A stretch of 64,000 nucleotides of DNA, from the NCBI RefSeq assembly GCF_018320785.1, contig NC_054877.1:23480329-23544328 (forward strand), written 5' to 3'. The translations under genes and the position numbers were made by a program. This DNA comes from Cheilinus undulatus. Lineage: Eukaryota; Chordata; Actinopteri; Labriformes; Labridae. This document shows, in pieces, positions 24,310 to 35,647 of the stretch; position 1 is the first letter of the stretch; the number at the start of each line of letters is the position of its first letter. Under the pieces are notes generated by a model. That model saw only the letters and a list, made by a program, of their open reading frames with translations. It did no database searches and was not told the DNA's origin.

Positions 24310-24530
24310 ACCTGTGTTTTTTGAACCAGGCTGTAAACCAGTTTATTTCTAGTGTAAAAACAGCTGTTTATCAGGTGTCCAGACAGGACTTCCGGTGTTC
24401 CTGCAGCCAGCCTCAAGTGGACACTCATGGTATTGCAATTTTTTGTACTTTTTCATTGGCTTCATTTTTCAGGACCGGAGGTTGCCGCTTGATTCAATTG
24501 GTCTGGCGTGTCAGGTTCACTGCTTCCTGA
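24310..24530. repeat. Fish interspersed repeat fragment
   Basis: ttgaaccaggctgtaaacca, ccagcctcaagtggacac and ttggcttcatttttcagg..cggaggttgccgcttg appear in the order seen in a common teleost repeat. Ends not found. Confidence 0.5.
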
Positions 24531-25771
24531 CCACAGCGCTTTCTGTTTTAAACTTTAAGGGTCCTTCAATTCTTGACCCACAGACATTAGGGACAGCACA
24601 ATTACACACCGCAAAAACTAATCACTCTGCCAGAACACACAATTCAGTCTGGCATTTCAACAGGCATCTAGATAATTGTGGACAGCCATATACTAGGTTT
24701 TAACCTTGTCTTGTTTATCATGAATTACCTTTTGTGGCATTCCAATGTCTCTGCTACAACTTTTATGTCCTTTGCTATGGGATGTCTGATCAAAATGCCC
24801 ACTGTTTTTGCATAGCAAGCTTTCATTTTGGTGGTAAACATTACCGCATGCTGGACTCGTTTGGATGTTGCAGTGCACCACTTGAAACATTCCTGTTAAG
24901 GAACATACAGTAGAATAATAACCAGTGACGTCTGAGTTGGCTAAGAGAGGTTTCCTTCAGCCAAGAAAAAAAATAAAAAAATCTTAAAGTGCATTAACAC
25001 CAGACAAAACGGGACAAAACGCAGCAACAACTACAGAGTAATGGAAATCACATTTTAACTGGAAATTTTAAAAATATCTTCCTCATAATTGATATTAGCT
25101 TAGCAAACTTGTATGCTGGGAGAATTCACAGTCCATCCAGACTTATGGAAATAAATTTTGCAAATTAAAGCAACTCAATTGCAGTTAGCTGTAACTTATG
25201 AGTTGCAACAGTAAAGTGATCACTTTTACATTAGTGCATCAAAATTTGAATTAAAAATATTTCAAGTATTGTAAAATGGGGTCTTGAAAAAGATCTAAAA
25301 AAATAAAAATAAAAATATATAATGTCCACATATACTCTTACACAACTGAACGGACAAATCAAAAGAAATCTGCACCTTGTGTTGTCAGATATTTTACATT
25401 TTACTGTTTCCTTATTCACATTTTCAGTCCATAACAAGTTCCCTTTTCTCCAATTATATACATAAAATGTTTTAAATGCAAAATTGTGGAATTTCAAAAT
25501 AAGGAGATTAATTGCAATTAACCATTAAAATCCTGGGATTAATTGTTTGACAGTTCAAGTTAAAATAAACACCAATACTACTATTAACCATTCAAGTTTG
25601 GGATGCCTAAACTAGAAAAAAAAAGTAAATTAATTGTTATGGGATATCATTTTTCACATATTTACTGTATACGTTTTTGTACAATTACCTAATGGTGAGT
25701 TGGCTTATTGCTTGGTGTAATGCATTATTTCATGGGTTACAGTCTCATTTTCCTCTCTTTTTGCCCTTCAG

Positions 25772-26016
25772 GTTTCTACCTCCAATGCTCTGTGTGCCTT
25801 CGGAGGTTCAGGAGTTTTGATGAGACACTGTGTGTCTCTCCTGGAAGCTATCGAGGGTCTTGGTCAGGCTGGCTCTGTGGGGCAGAATGTAGAGGTGGTG
25901 GTCCAGAGAGTTTACTCCACCCCTGTGCCAGACTCCTCCACTGTGTCTGTCCTCAAGCCCAGAGTTCCCTTCAGGTCGTCCTCTGCTGCTCTCCCAGCAG
26001 AAAAAGGCAAAACAAG
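25772..26016 (+). CDS. spidr: spidr coding exon (window exon 6)
   Basis: Acceptor gcccttcag; frame 0 reads VSTSNALCAFGGSGVLMRHC, then SLLEAIEGLGQAGSVGQNVE and VVVQRVYSTP, ending AEKGKT plus two bases of Arg at the gtactg donor (26017). The ..VGQNVEVVVQRVY.. strand pair fits the central beta-rich region of SPIDR. A longer frame across the exon in another phase (25708-26049) is a shadow. Confidence 0.9.
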
Positions 26017-26169
26017 GTACTGCTGGATGAGCTGATAAAAAGCCATTAGTTTGTCATCTGATGCCAAAAGAGATTTAGGCAAACCCACTTTTATCTACTG
26101 TTTATGCTTCTTTCCCACATTATGAATTGCTCTTTTTGTGAAAATTGCATGCTGGTCTGAGGCCTTGCA

Positions 26170-26480
26170 TGCTTCCTCTCCGTGGTACAATGTGTCTCAG
26201 TGGTCGAGCTATTGTTCACAGCGCAGGAGGCCCCACAAAGTGCTCATACTGTCTCCAGCCATATGGCATTGTTTGACAAAGGACACAAACATTTCTAATT
26301 GAATCCAGCCCCTCAGTGTGCGATTCTGGCCAATTCTCTGGAAAGACAACATGAGGTTTTCAGAATGTCGTGCACCAGAAACGCAGAGCTGAATTAGTGC
26401 CCACTCATACTCCGCTGGGTGGAACAGGTCTGCAGCAGCTTTCATTACCATAATGCTGTAAAGGAAACCTAAAGTGTATT
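26170..26480. promoter_or_regulatory. Candidate conserved noncoding block
   Basis: Balanced base composition, no repeat hallmarks, and clustered motif-like words (ATTGTTTGACAAAGGACAC, SOX/TCF-like; CCATAATGC). It lies in the large intron near cebpd-linked sequence. This is judged by appearance only; no alignment was possible. Confidence 0.3.
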
Positions 26481-27761
26481 TGATTAGGGCCAAGCATGTC
26501 GTCTTAACTGTAGAAAAAATATGCAGCTATTTGGAATGGCGTCAGGTTTGTTTTAGTTTTGGTTTCTTAATCTGGAGCCTCAACATTGCATTAGTAGTAT
26601 CTGAAAATAATACATTTTTGTTTCATGAATGACAAGGTCATTAAGTCTATTTTCAGAAATTAATCACTTTTGATTATCATATTATCTTTAAAAACAACAA
26701 AAAAATTTAGTTTTAGCTTCCTATATTGGAAGAATGGCCATTTATTCATACTAAAACTAAATTACATTTCCCTGTGTTTTTGAGAAAAAAATGTTTTTTT
26801 ATTTTTGTAAACTTTCGTACCTTTATGGAGAATAAACAAAGACCATACAGAGAGGGAAGAATTACCACTGACATAAGCCATGGGTTTCTTAGGAGGTGTT
26901 CAGAAGCCCAAGTTAGCAGTCACTTAAATGGAAATGCTGCTCTCAGCTAACCTGACACGCCAGATGGATTTGTTTCACACATCCATCCAGAAAACTTTCC
27001 ATAGACAGTGTTAGGGAAAAGGCAGAGCCTTTGAAAAAAACTCGGAGTGTGATTAGATGAACGTTCTCTGTCACATCTTTACGGGCTAATCAGAGCAACT
27101 AAACATGTGACTTCTTAGTGGCTACCGAGGACTAAACTCTATACAGAACTGCATAAAGCAAACCAAGCCGACTATAGACATGACAGTACACAACTTCTGT
27201 CGTTTTTTTAAAAGAAAACAACTCAGGACTGTTCTTTGTTCTTCTTTTAACAAAGAAATATTGTCAGTTCTGGTAAAACAGGTGCTTTAGCAGCAGCCAG
27301 GCTAATGTCTCCCGCCATAATTGCACCGGCCTCTTGTTTCTGCTTGCATATGTCACAAAGTACTGCCCCTCGACGCTGATTGGTCCTGTCACTTTCTAAC
27401 CTGGCCCTAACGGTTCAGATGCTTCCCAAGATGGATTTGCCACTGAGAAACATGGAAATGTGCATATCCATCTACTTTGCAAGGTTAGCCCTCAGCTAAC
27501 TTTCAGCTGATCTAGAAATGGGAGAAAAAAAGAGCCTTGCTCCATGGCTAACACTTACACGAGGCAGTCTGACTACAGACTGTTCATCAGAGACACCATA
27601 TGAGTGAGAATGGAAATACATGCTAATACTTTTCAAATAAAATTGGATTAAGGCTGCCAGAAACAGACACACATTCTTAAGGCATTAATTATGAATTTTT
27701 GCTCATCATCTTTATGATCCATGAAAATTTACTTTTCATCCGGTTTTTCAGAAATCCACCT

Positions 27762-28695
27762 GTCAGCCATTACTAGCAAATACAGCGCATGTTAAATATG
27801 TATTTATCAATTCACTCATGATGAAAACAGTGTTAATTTCGTCGACTAAAACTATGACCTTGACGAAAACGAGACTAAGATAGATAGCCAAGATAGATCT
27901 TTGATGTCTAAAACTGACACAAAAGTAAATTTAGTTTTCGGCAGAATGACTAAAACTAGACTAAAATGTAATTTGGTTTATGTCAGACTTTAAAAATCAA
28001 TGATATTTCTTCACAGTGGGTAAATCTGTCAACAAACAATGCATCTGTTTCACTTCAGTCTCTCAGCTGTAGAAAGCAGGGACCCCAGGTATAGACGTGT
28101 GCATCGAACATACTACTATGATTTGGTACCAGATCTAGGCAAGAGAATAAATTCTCAGACTAAAAGTAAAAACTAAAATGTGAGGACTTTTTATGGACTA
28201 AAACTAGACTTAAATATTTTGTAGTTTGTCGACTAAAACTAAAAAGGGAAGAAATGACTAAAATGTGACTAAAACTAAAAGACATTTAATCAACAAACTA
28301 AGACTAAAATTAAAAACAGCTGTCAAAATTAACACTGGATGAAAAACTGTCATTTTGGCTTCAGGCATTTTGGGGATGCAATTTTCCTGCTTGGGTTTTT
28401 CCACATAGCTCTACATGGCATATTAGCATCAAACCCTGTGATAGACAACATGACAGCCAGAGAAATATTCAGCTGAAATATCTCAATTGCCCAGTTGTGG
28501 CTGGCTGATAGAGACTATAGGGACTAATCTCACTGTTAGAGCCTAAAAATTACATACATTTAAAATAAAGTATTTAAACAAAAATATGTTAACCAGACCT
28601 TTTATAAACTACTTTAGTTTTTTTCCCGAAAGTTTGCCCCCCAGAATGTCTGTATAGGAAAAAGCTGGCCCTTGTACAAATGTAGTTGATGATTT
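27762..28695 (+). repeat. Unnamed 0.4 kb repeat, copy 2, interrupted by a MITE
   Basis: 27762-27827 and 28338-28695 together match 14678-15103. The interruption (27828-28337) is a hAT-like MITE with its own target duplication, so this copy is older than the MITE insertion. Confidence 0.75.
27820..28345. mobile_element. hAT-type MITE with perfect 8-bp target duplication
   Basis: The element runs 27828-28337 (510 bp) with inverted ends CAGTGTTAATTTCG and (right end) AAAATTAACACTG, flanked on both sides by GATGAAAA (27820-27827 and 28338-28345). The interior is built of many ACTAAAAC/ACTAAAAT words and has no ORF. The 8-bp duplication and CAGTG/CACTG ends are hallmarks of hAT elements. Confidence 0.92.
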
Positions 28696-29199
28696 CTGCC
28701 CTAGGGCATTAATCAGTGGTCTAATTTACTCTCATTTTAGCATTTGTTTTGGTCTCCATCAAATCTTAATGGAAATTCATAGCCTCTTGTTTAGCTTAAT
28801 GCTTACCTCTGTTCATTCATTGTCAGTTGCATACTGTGGTTTTGTTGGATCTTTCTGGCTGAGAGACGATGCATTTTGGACCAAAAATCATGCTGGGGAG
28901 AGTGAATAAAATGGTGAATTTGTCTTAAAAAAAACAAAGAGCTAAAAACAACAAAACACTCAAATGCATACCTTATGGCTGAAGGGGAACTGCAAGAAAA
29001 TTCTCTGTCAGTTTGTTGTTTGGAGTGATTGCACTACTTTTTACCCATCGATATTAAAGTTACTGATCGTTCTTGCTGCAGGGGAAAAAAATGTAAAGCT
29101 TATTTTTAACCATGAATAAGGCACACACTTTCTAGCGAAATGGGTTTTGATTGCCCAAAACTAAACTACATCTCAGGTTGTCAAATCCTTACTCAAAGA

Positions 29200-30060
29200 C
29201 TCTTTTAGCTGTTTGAACTGTCCCGTGTTATAGAAATGACTTAGAGGCTCTCTGGAGTGGTCTTGTTATTGTTAATGACTCATTGAATGTTCTACTTGAA
29301 ACAAATCCAACAAGCATGACCTGTAGTTGCCTGGCCCTCTGCAGGCGTGTTGTTTTCATCCTTTGCTGAGTAATAAAAGATAGTGTTGGTTTCTTCGAGG
29401 CAAGCAGCGCTGGAGGGGCACTCTGTGGTGATGTGAGGAGAGCCCTGGTCAGCTGACAAGCCAAATGAGCATCAATGTAATATGACACCCGTTCCTGTCA
29501 CGCTGCTTCTGCGGCTGGTAAACAAACACCGCCCTCTGACCGGAAGCACTCCTGCCTTTTTACTCCCTAACTAAACCAGATTAAACAGGCTTGTTCTGTA
29601 GTGAAATGATGGAGTCAGGGGAGAGGTTATGAGGTTATCATGAGGACTTGAGTTCAAACATCAGGATGACCCCGCCTGCTTATTGTGACAAATTTAAAGT
29701 TCTATTTTTAATATCTAAATTTGTATGATTTCCCCACTCTCCTCTACATTTTTCTTTATGAGTCAGTCATTTGTTTTTCTATAATTTGATAAGATTCATA
29801 AGTTTAAGTGTGCCTGTCACTATCGATTTTCATGCTTCTTTAGACGTTTTGGTTCAAATATCCAAATAGAAATGACAACATTTAGCAAATTGAGTTGTTA
29901 TAGAACTTTTCCAGGATGCATGCCTGCTCTCTTGAGAGGAGGGTAGTTTATTTGGCAGCCCACTGGCCCCATTCTCTATAAAGAGCAGGACAGTTTGTGC
30001 CTCTGATGTTGTGTCCCCAGCCTCTATGACTCATTCCCCTGGTCAGCATGCTTATTTGAT
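29200..30060. promoter_or_regulatory. Candidate conserved noncoding block
   Basis: A run of non-repetitive, balanced-composition sequence; it includes TATGACTCATTCC (30025, AP-1/MAF-like) and ATAAAGAGCAGG (29978). No coding features. Enhancer status is a guess from composition and location. Confidence 0.3.
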
Positions 30061-30599
30061 CCTTTTGTTGTTTAGCCTCTGTGCTAAAACACACAGGGGA
30101 GAGACGCCAGTATGATATTTATGCCTGAAGAAGATGTTAAATTCCCGTAAATCCAGAATAGAATAAACAAGAAGATTAACTGTTTGCAGGAAGTGAGGAG
30201 AGGCTCTTTTTTCTTGACGGAGAAGGAACACAATGTGCTGCAGGGATCCTGTTACAACTGTGTTTATCACTCTGCCTGCACTGATTGGTGGACAACACAT
30301 AGGAAGGAATCCCGCCTGTCCACCCCCCCACCAATGAGGCCCCTCCGCTGTATTCTTAATGTGTGGGTCACTTATTCGGTGTGTTGCCAAGTAATGTTCA
30401 TGTGCGTGGGCTTGCATGCGCACACAGTGTGACCGACTGTGTGTGTGAAGGAGCATGTGTGTGTGTTTGCACAGGCTCAGTGGATCGTAGTTCCTGGAAG
30501 AAAACCTGAGTTGCTGAGAATTTTGTGATGGCTCACAAAAACAAATTCCTGCAAACTGGCCTGTGTCTGAAACCGACCAATAGCAGAGGTTTTTTTTGG

Positions 30600-30720
30600 G
30601 GAGTGAGGGGTCACTGTCGGAGGAAGTGGGGATGTTAACAGCTAAAAGGAGGAACTGGATCTTCAGGGCGGGGGTTGGGGGTATAAACCTTGCACCGTGA
30701 GTCTCATCAGACGTTTATTG
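30600..30720 (+). promoter_or_regulatory. Possible intronic core promoter (G-box run plus TATA box)
   Basis: A GC/CACC-type G run (GGGCGGGGGTTGGGGG, 30666-30681) abuts a TATAAA (30682-30687) pointing along the plus strand. Transcription from it would start near 30712-30720 and enter the spidr intron. No known transcript supports it; it may be chance. Confidence 0.3.
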
Positions 30721-30961
30721 TCTATTTGCCAAAAGTCATATCATATTTCCCGCAAGAGTTTTTCAAGTTCAGACAAGATCAACTTAAAGAGATAGAGTTT
30801 ATAAATTCTCACCCAACACAACTCCAGCAGCTTCATTCTTGCTGTAGGCAAAGTCATATATTATTATTTATTGACTTATCTGAACACAGTTTATTAAGGG
30901 CAAACTCCTGCTTTCACTTCTGCGGATTAAAACAAACTTAGCCTATTATTAGATTAAATTA

Positions 30962-31509
30962 TACAGTGCTTAACAAATTTATTAGACCACCACCCAAAGT
31001 AAGGTTTATGCACAGCTGCCTTAAATTAACAGCACTGGTAAAAATTACTAAAACCAAAATCATTTTTTATGTTTCTGCAATGGTTATTACACCAATATGT
31101 AGAAGCTCTTTAACTGAAATGATATTTTTAATGCTAAAATATAATAATGGTTGTTATCCATGAATTTTCAAATTTACTGATTTACAAAAAAACTGAAAAA
31201 ATAGTAAAGAACATTATTATTTCTTGATTAATATGTCAAATTAAAGTTATTTACTTGCATTCCTGAAGACAAAAATTTGTTTTAGTGGTTGAATGTTATG
31301 CTTGATTAATCTCTGACTTCTCAGAGAAGCCCAGTGAGCCGGCTCAAATTTGGGTTTAAAAAGGTGAATTCAGTTTGAAATCCCTCATTCCTGTTCAAAA
31401 TGGCAAAATGTGGAGAGCTCACTGAAAATGAAAGAGTCCGCATTAAAGCACTTCATGACACTGGATGGTCTCTGAGACAGGTGGTCTAATTAATTTGTTG
31501 AGCACTGTA
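30962..31509 (+). mobile_element. Tc1-like deletion derivative (MITE-like)
   Basis: Ends CAGTGCTTAACAAATTTATT and (right) AATTAATTTGTTGAGCACTG are inverted repeats within TA duplications (30962-30963, 31508-31509). Near the right end an ATG frame (31400-31489) encodes MAKCGELTENERVRIKALHD and then GWSLRQVV before a stop, the start of a Tc1-type transposase helix-turn-helix. Everything after it is deleted up to the terminal repeat. Confidence 0.9.
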
Positions 31510-34186
31510 TATGCTGTGCCCTAAGATTGTTTTATATTATGATAATGATGTGAAATATGATAGATGAGCTGAAACTCAGAGATTTTATGTCAGTCAGCTG
31601 TTTGTCATGTTTTACACTAGGTATGCACAATATTATCAACATGACATTTGTATCTGCAGATAATAGCCTTAAAAGCTCATTACTAGAATCCAGTAAACCA
31701 GGAGATATTAAAGTTTCTGCCAATATTTATCAGCTGCAAGTATCAGCCGTGCAAATGAGTTTGTGGAGTTTCAGACAGCGGCCTTTTGAAGTCCTTAAAA
31801 ATTTAAAGTGCATTTTAAGGACCTAAGTTTGTTTATTTGTTTTTTTATGTCTAAACCACATTTATATATCAGTATCAATATCACCATAGGCTGAAATGGA
31901 TTTCTTAATACCTGCATATAAGGTTTAGGCAAAATCCAATATCTTGCATCCCTATTTTACGCATTTGTTTATGCAACATGTTCTCTTGAATTAAAAGGGG
32001 GAGTAGATTAAAAAAAACACTTTAGGAGAGGTCGCTTGAGGTTCACAAGCCTGTATCAAAAAAAGCGTCCATCCAAAAGATAAAATGTGCACGTGCTGAA
32101 AAAGAAAGTATTGCTTGTTTACAAAAGAGGGTTCCTCTTCCTTAAGATGACCCTAATAGTCCTTCTACAAATACAGTGTTATTTTATTGATGTAAATTTT
32201 TTTTTAGCAGGAAAATGCACAATTCATTTAAGGCCTGTACCGACTATTTCTATATTGTTAGTGCTCTAACAGAAGCGGAAGGGTAGGTGTCACAGTGATT
32301 AACTGAATGCTGAATCAATACCTTTTAAAATTAAATTCATGTCAGATATTTGTAGTGTTAAATGGTTATGGTATATTAGACTGCTTAAAGAAAACAGTAT
32401 GTGTTCTCATTGGAAAACATAACTTTATCACACTGTATAGGGGGCTTTCAATCAAAACAATAATAAAGAAGTTAATCTGCGCTGCTCAGCTCTGACCCCC
32501 TCAACTGCTTACTTTTTGTTTTGCAGCACGCTTTCATCAGCTCTCACAGATAGCATTGTGAGTGTATGTGTTATAGAGGGGAAGTGACATCATGGGGGCG
32601 GGGACAGGAAGGGAGGCAAATTGAAGACGGACACACCACCAATTAAAGTAGAAAGATGAGAAAAGCTGTTAAAATGGCCTTTTGGCTTAATGCTGCAAGC
32701 AACTCATAAAGCATTCTGGGATTGCTTACAGAACAACCAGAATGCAAGGCCACTTTTAGCAGTTTTTCTCCTACATTATGTTAGATTCTCCCATGAATCT
32801 AAAGCGGAGGGATGGAGTAGGCGACAGAATGCACAGCTGATGGCAGAGAACTGTTGCGGTCCATCACAAGTAAACTTCACTAAGCATGAATGAGGTATAG
32901 AAACAGGACAGCAGCTTCCAGTTGCAGATAAGGCTTCATTATGTAGTAAGATTCAGCATCTCCAAGGCAACAATAAACATGTCGTGTCTTTCACAACGCC
33001 CCGGCAAGAAACATACTGTTACAAATATAGAGGTTAAGAACTTGTTATTGAGGTACTGAAAGTACTCAACTAAAAAGTATGCATAAAATCAGAATTGTAT
33101 TCTTTTATTGGTATATATCATTTCAGTTTGAAAATTCTGCATATTATACCTTTGAAGGTACTAACGACAAGCTAAGCAAACAGGTAAGTTATACTACTTT
33201 GTCCTCAAGGGGCACCAAAATCAACACAAACTAAAAGTTCCTCACAGGAGCTTTAATGCACCAGATCTAGCTTAAGGTCTATTTCCTGAAGTTATGGATC
33301 AGAAAACGATCAGTCCTAGAGAATAAAAGACTTCCATTTGATGTGTATTAAACACAGATATAAAGAAAACACATCCAAAATGTAAACTATGATTATAACG
33401 AACAAGAAAAACATATAGTTAAGATCATCTTGTCTATTTTTTTCTGTTTATTCTATCATCTATTTTTTGTTTATATGTTGTATTTCATGAGCTAGTAGTT
33501 AAACATAGAACGTTTTTAGATTTATCAGTGTTGATTGAAGATAAGAGCTGGATCCATTTAGTTAAACTTAACTTAAAAGTATTAGTAGTTGAACAGTCGT
33601 ATCTGAGGGTTCATTTTAGGACAGCAGTCTATCACTCATTCCACCTTAAGTAAGCTGTATGTTTTTTTCTGCTTTGAAGGTATCTAAGCATGTCTGCCTT
33701 TCAGGAATGATATTTTTCCCCAGGCTTTTTCTTCTCTGAGCTGGAGTTGGACAAACAAAGTGTCTTGGGTTGATAAATACCATTCATGGTTCAGGTCTTT
33801 TCACTTTGCTTTACATCTTGAACTCATACACCTTTGTTTACTGCTCTATAAACATACAACCACTGAAAACATTTTTGTATGTTTAACATTTTTTGTTTTA
33901 AAAGAGGTGTAAAGGTTGGATTTTAGATTTTGAATGAAGCAAACAGCTGAAAATAATCTTGGTGAAGATGTTGACTTATGCCATAAAAAGTCACATCAGG
34001 AATGTTATTTAGATATCTATTTCTAGGTCTTTCAGAACAAACACAGACGGACATGGTGTTTACCAACAGAGGACATTTATAGGCCCAATCAGGTGGTTGA
34101 AAACAGTCTCCAAACTTTCCCAGTGTCTGGGATGTGCGCATGCATGCACATGCATGATGGGCACGCTGACAGTCCTCCTCCCTCTT

Positions 34187-34187
<1 letters not shown>

Positions 34188-34221
<34 letters not shown>
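34188..34221. repeat. Poly-T run
   Basis: About 31 consecutive T, with no LINE or SINE body recognised next to it. It creates an artefactual poly-Lys stretch on the minus strand. Confidence 0.9.
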
Positions 34222-35039
34222 CCCTTCTCCTCTTCTTTCCTGGCCGTTGCTTGTCTAACCAGGAATATGAACTGTTCTGTTTACTCTCAGGGCTGGTACA
34301 GGGCTGTGTCTGGGCTTGACTGTCTTGCATACTGGAGCCTGTAGCAGCTTTGTGCTCGCTGGGAGCAGCAGGGTGCACAACTACACAGCGGTTTGCTCCC
34401 GCACAACTTTGTAGGCTAAAGGTCTTTTCTGTCAGCAGCAGCCTGTCAAACCGGCCACCAGCATTAACACCTTCAAATGTCAGCGCCAAGGCCTTCACTG
34501 TGTGTTGTTAGTGTGTCGCTGCAAGCAGTGCTGGTGTATTTCGATAAGTGTTTTAATGTAAGGCTTCTTACCAAAAAATATGATCAGAGTATTTTCGCCA
34601 TGGAGTGAGAAATTGGACTCTAAGAGTTGCAACCCAACAATACTAGCTGAGCCATTTATTGAATTTATTTTCAGTTTAATTTTTAAAAATATCATCCCAT
34701 GTACTCTTATTAATCTGGTTGCAGTAAAGTTCAGGTACAAACCAGGACAACATCAGCACACAAATATGAGACACATGTTCCCGAAAAACCTCGACTCTAC
34801 TATATTTGTTTGCTCATCTGCCATGAAATTGCAGATTTTGAACCTTTTAAGTCTTTAAATCTCTCCTCTATGTTGGTTCTACATTTCAAAGAAAAGTGTT
34901 CAGAAGTTTATCCTCCTTTTTATGATGAAAGATAGCATACCTTTTTTTTTAGCTCCTTTTCTAAAGAACAAACTTTTTTGGGGCGAATCTTGGTGAAAAT
35001 GTTTTAACTCTGTTTACATTAAAGACACAGTATATTAGG

Positions 35040-35215
35040 CCAGTTTAGGCCAGTTAGTAGAGCAGGCTCATGTAAACTGAGGCTATAGTCCTCTATGCAC
35101 TGTGAGGCTGTAGTCCACTGTGCCTGCTTTCTGTGCATGTTTGGTGCACGTCCCTCTCTCTCAAAAAGCCCCCCAAAAATCTTAAAGATAATAAAAATGA
35201 AAAAGACACAGTAAA
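35040..35215 (+). repeat. tRNA-derived SINE, degenerate (second family)
   Basis: TTAGTAGAGCAGGC resembles an A-box region; downstream gctatagtcctc, gtgcatgtttggtgcacgtccctctctctc and aagcccccc follow the layout of another fish tRNA-SINE. The B box is eroded. Confidence 0.5.
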
Positions 35216-35647
35216 ATTTAAGTTGCTTCTTAAAACTTTTGATGAGCGAGTTAAATAATTTTTACTTGAGCATGCTAAGTCGCAGTCTAAAAGTGGGTTC
35301 GGGTGTGAAATGCTGTGTTGTGCACAGTTTTAGAGGGCCTTTAAGGATGTTCTTGTGTCAGAATTGTGAATAATGAAGTAACAAAAAATATGACATGTTT
35401 AATATAAAAAAATACTCCATAGGAATAAGAATAATGCAGGCAGATATTATCATCCTTTCTATGGAGTGTCATCTTTTTACCCTTTTGGTTTTTAAACTAA
35501 ATGCAGTTTTAGTGTAGGGGATAATAAGGAAAAAAACAATTTTTGTGTTGATTATGGTGCATTTGTCCTTCCCCTGTTCAAGGGGAGGAGCCCACTGTCT
35601 AAAACAATTACAGGCCCATCTACAGACTGTGTGTCTTTACAAAAATG

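Larger units (their letters stand above)
20257..25771 (+). other. spidr intron (5.5 kb) with two Tc1 relics
   Basis: Holds a fish repeat fragment (21060-21200), Tc1-like elements at 21625-22627 and 23312-24246, repeat-like sequence between them, and another fish repeat fragment (24310-24530). 20260-21050 and 24540-25770 are AT-rich with nothing recognised. Confidence 0.65.

Noticed and set aside
25708..26049. 113-codon plus-strand frame over spidr exon 6
   Set aside because: Different phase from the exon; the spliced phase-0 reading gives the conserved SPIDR sequence.
30052..30456. 134-codon minus-strand frame
   Set aside because: Low-complexity His/Ser composition, lies in an intron region that looks regulatory; no recognisable domain.
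33923..34498. 191-codon frame on the minus strand
   Set aside because: It runs through the T tract at 34190, which gives a poly-Lys stretch; no domains, splice context or coding bias.
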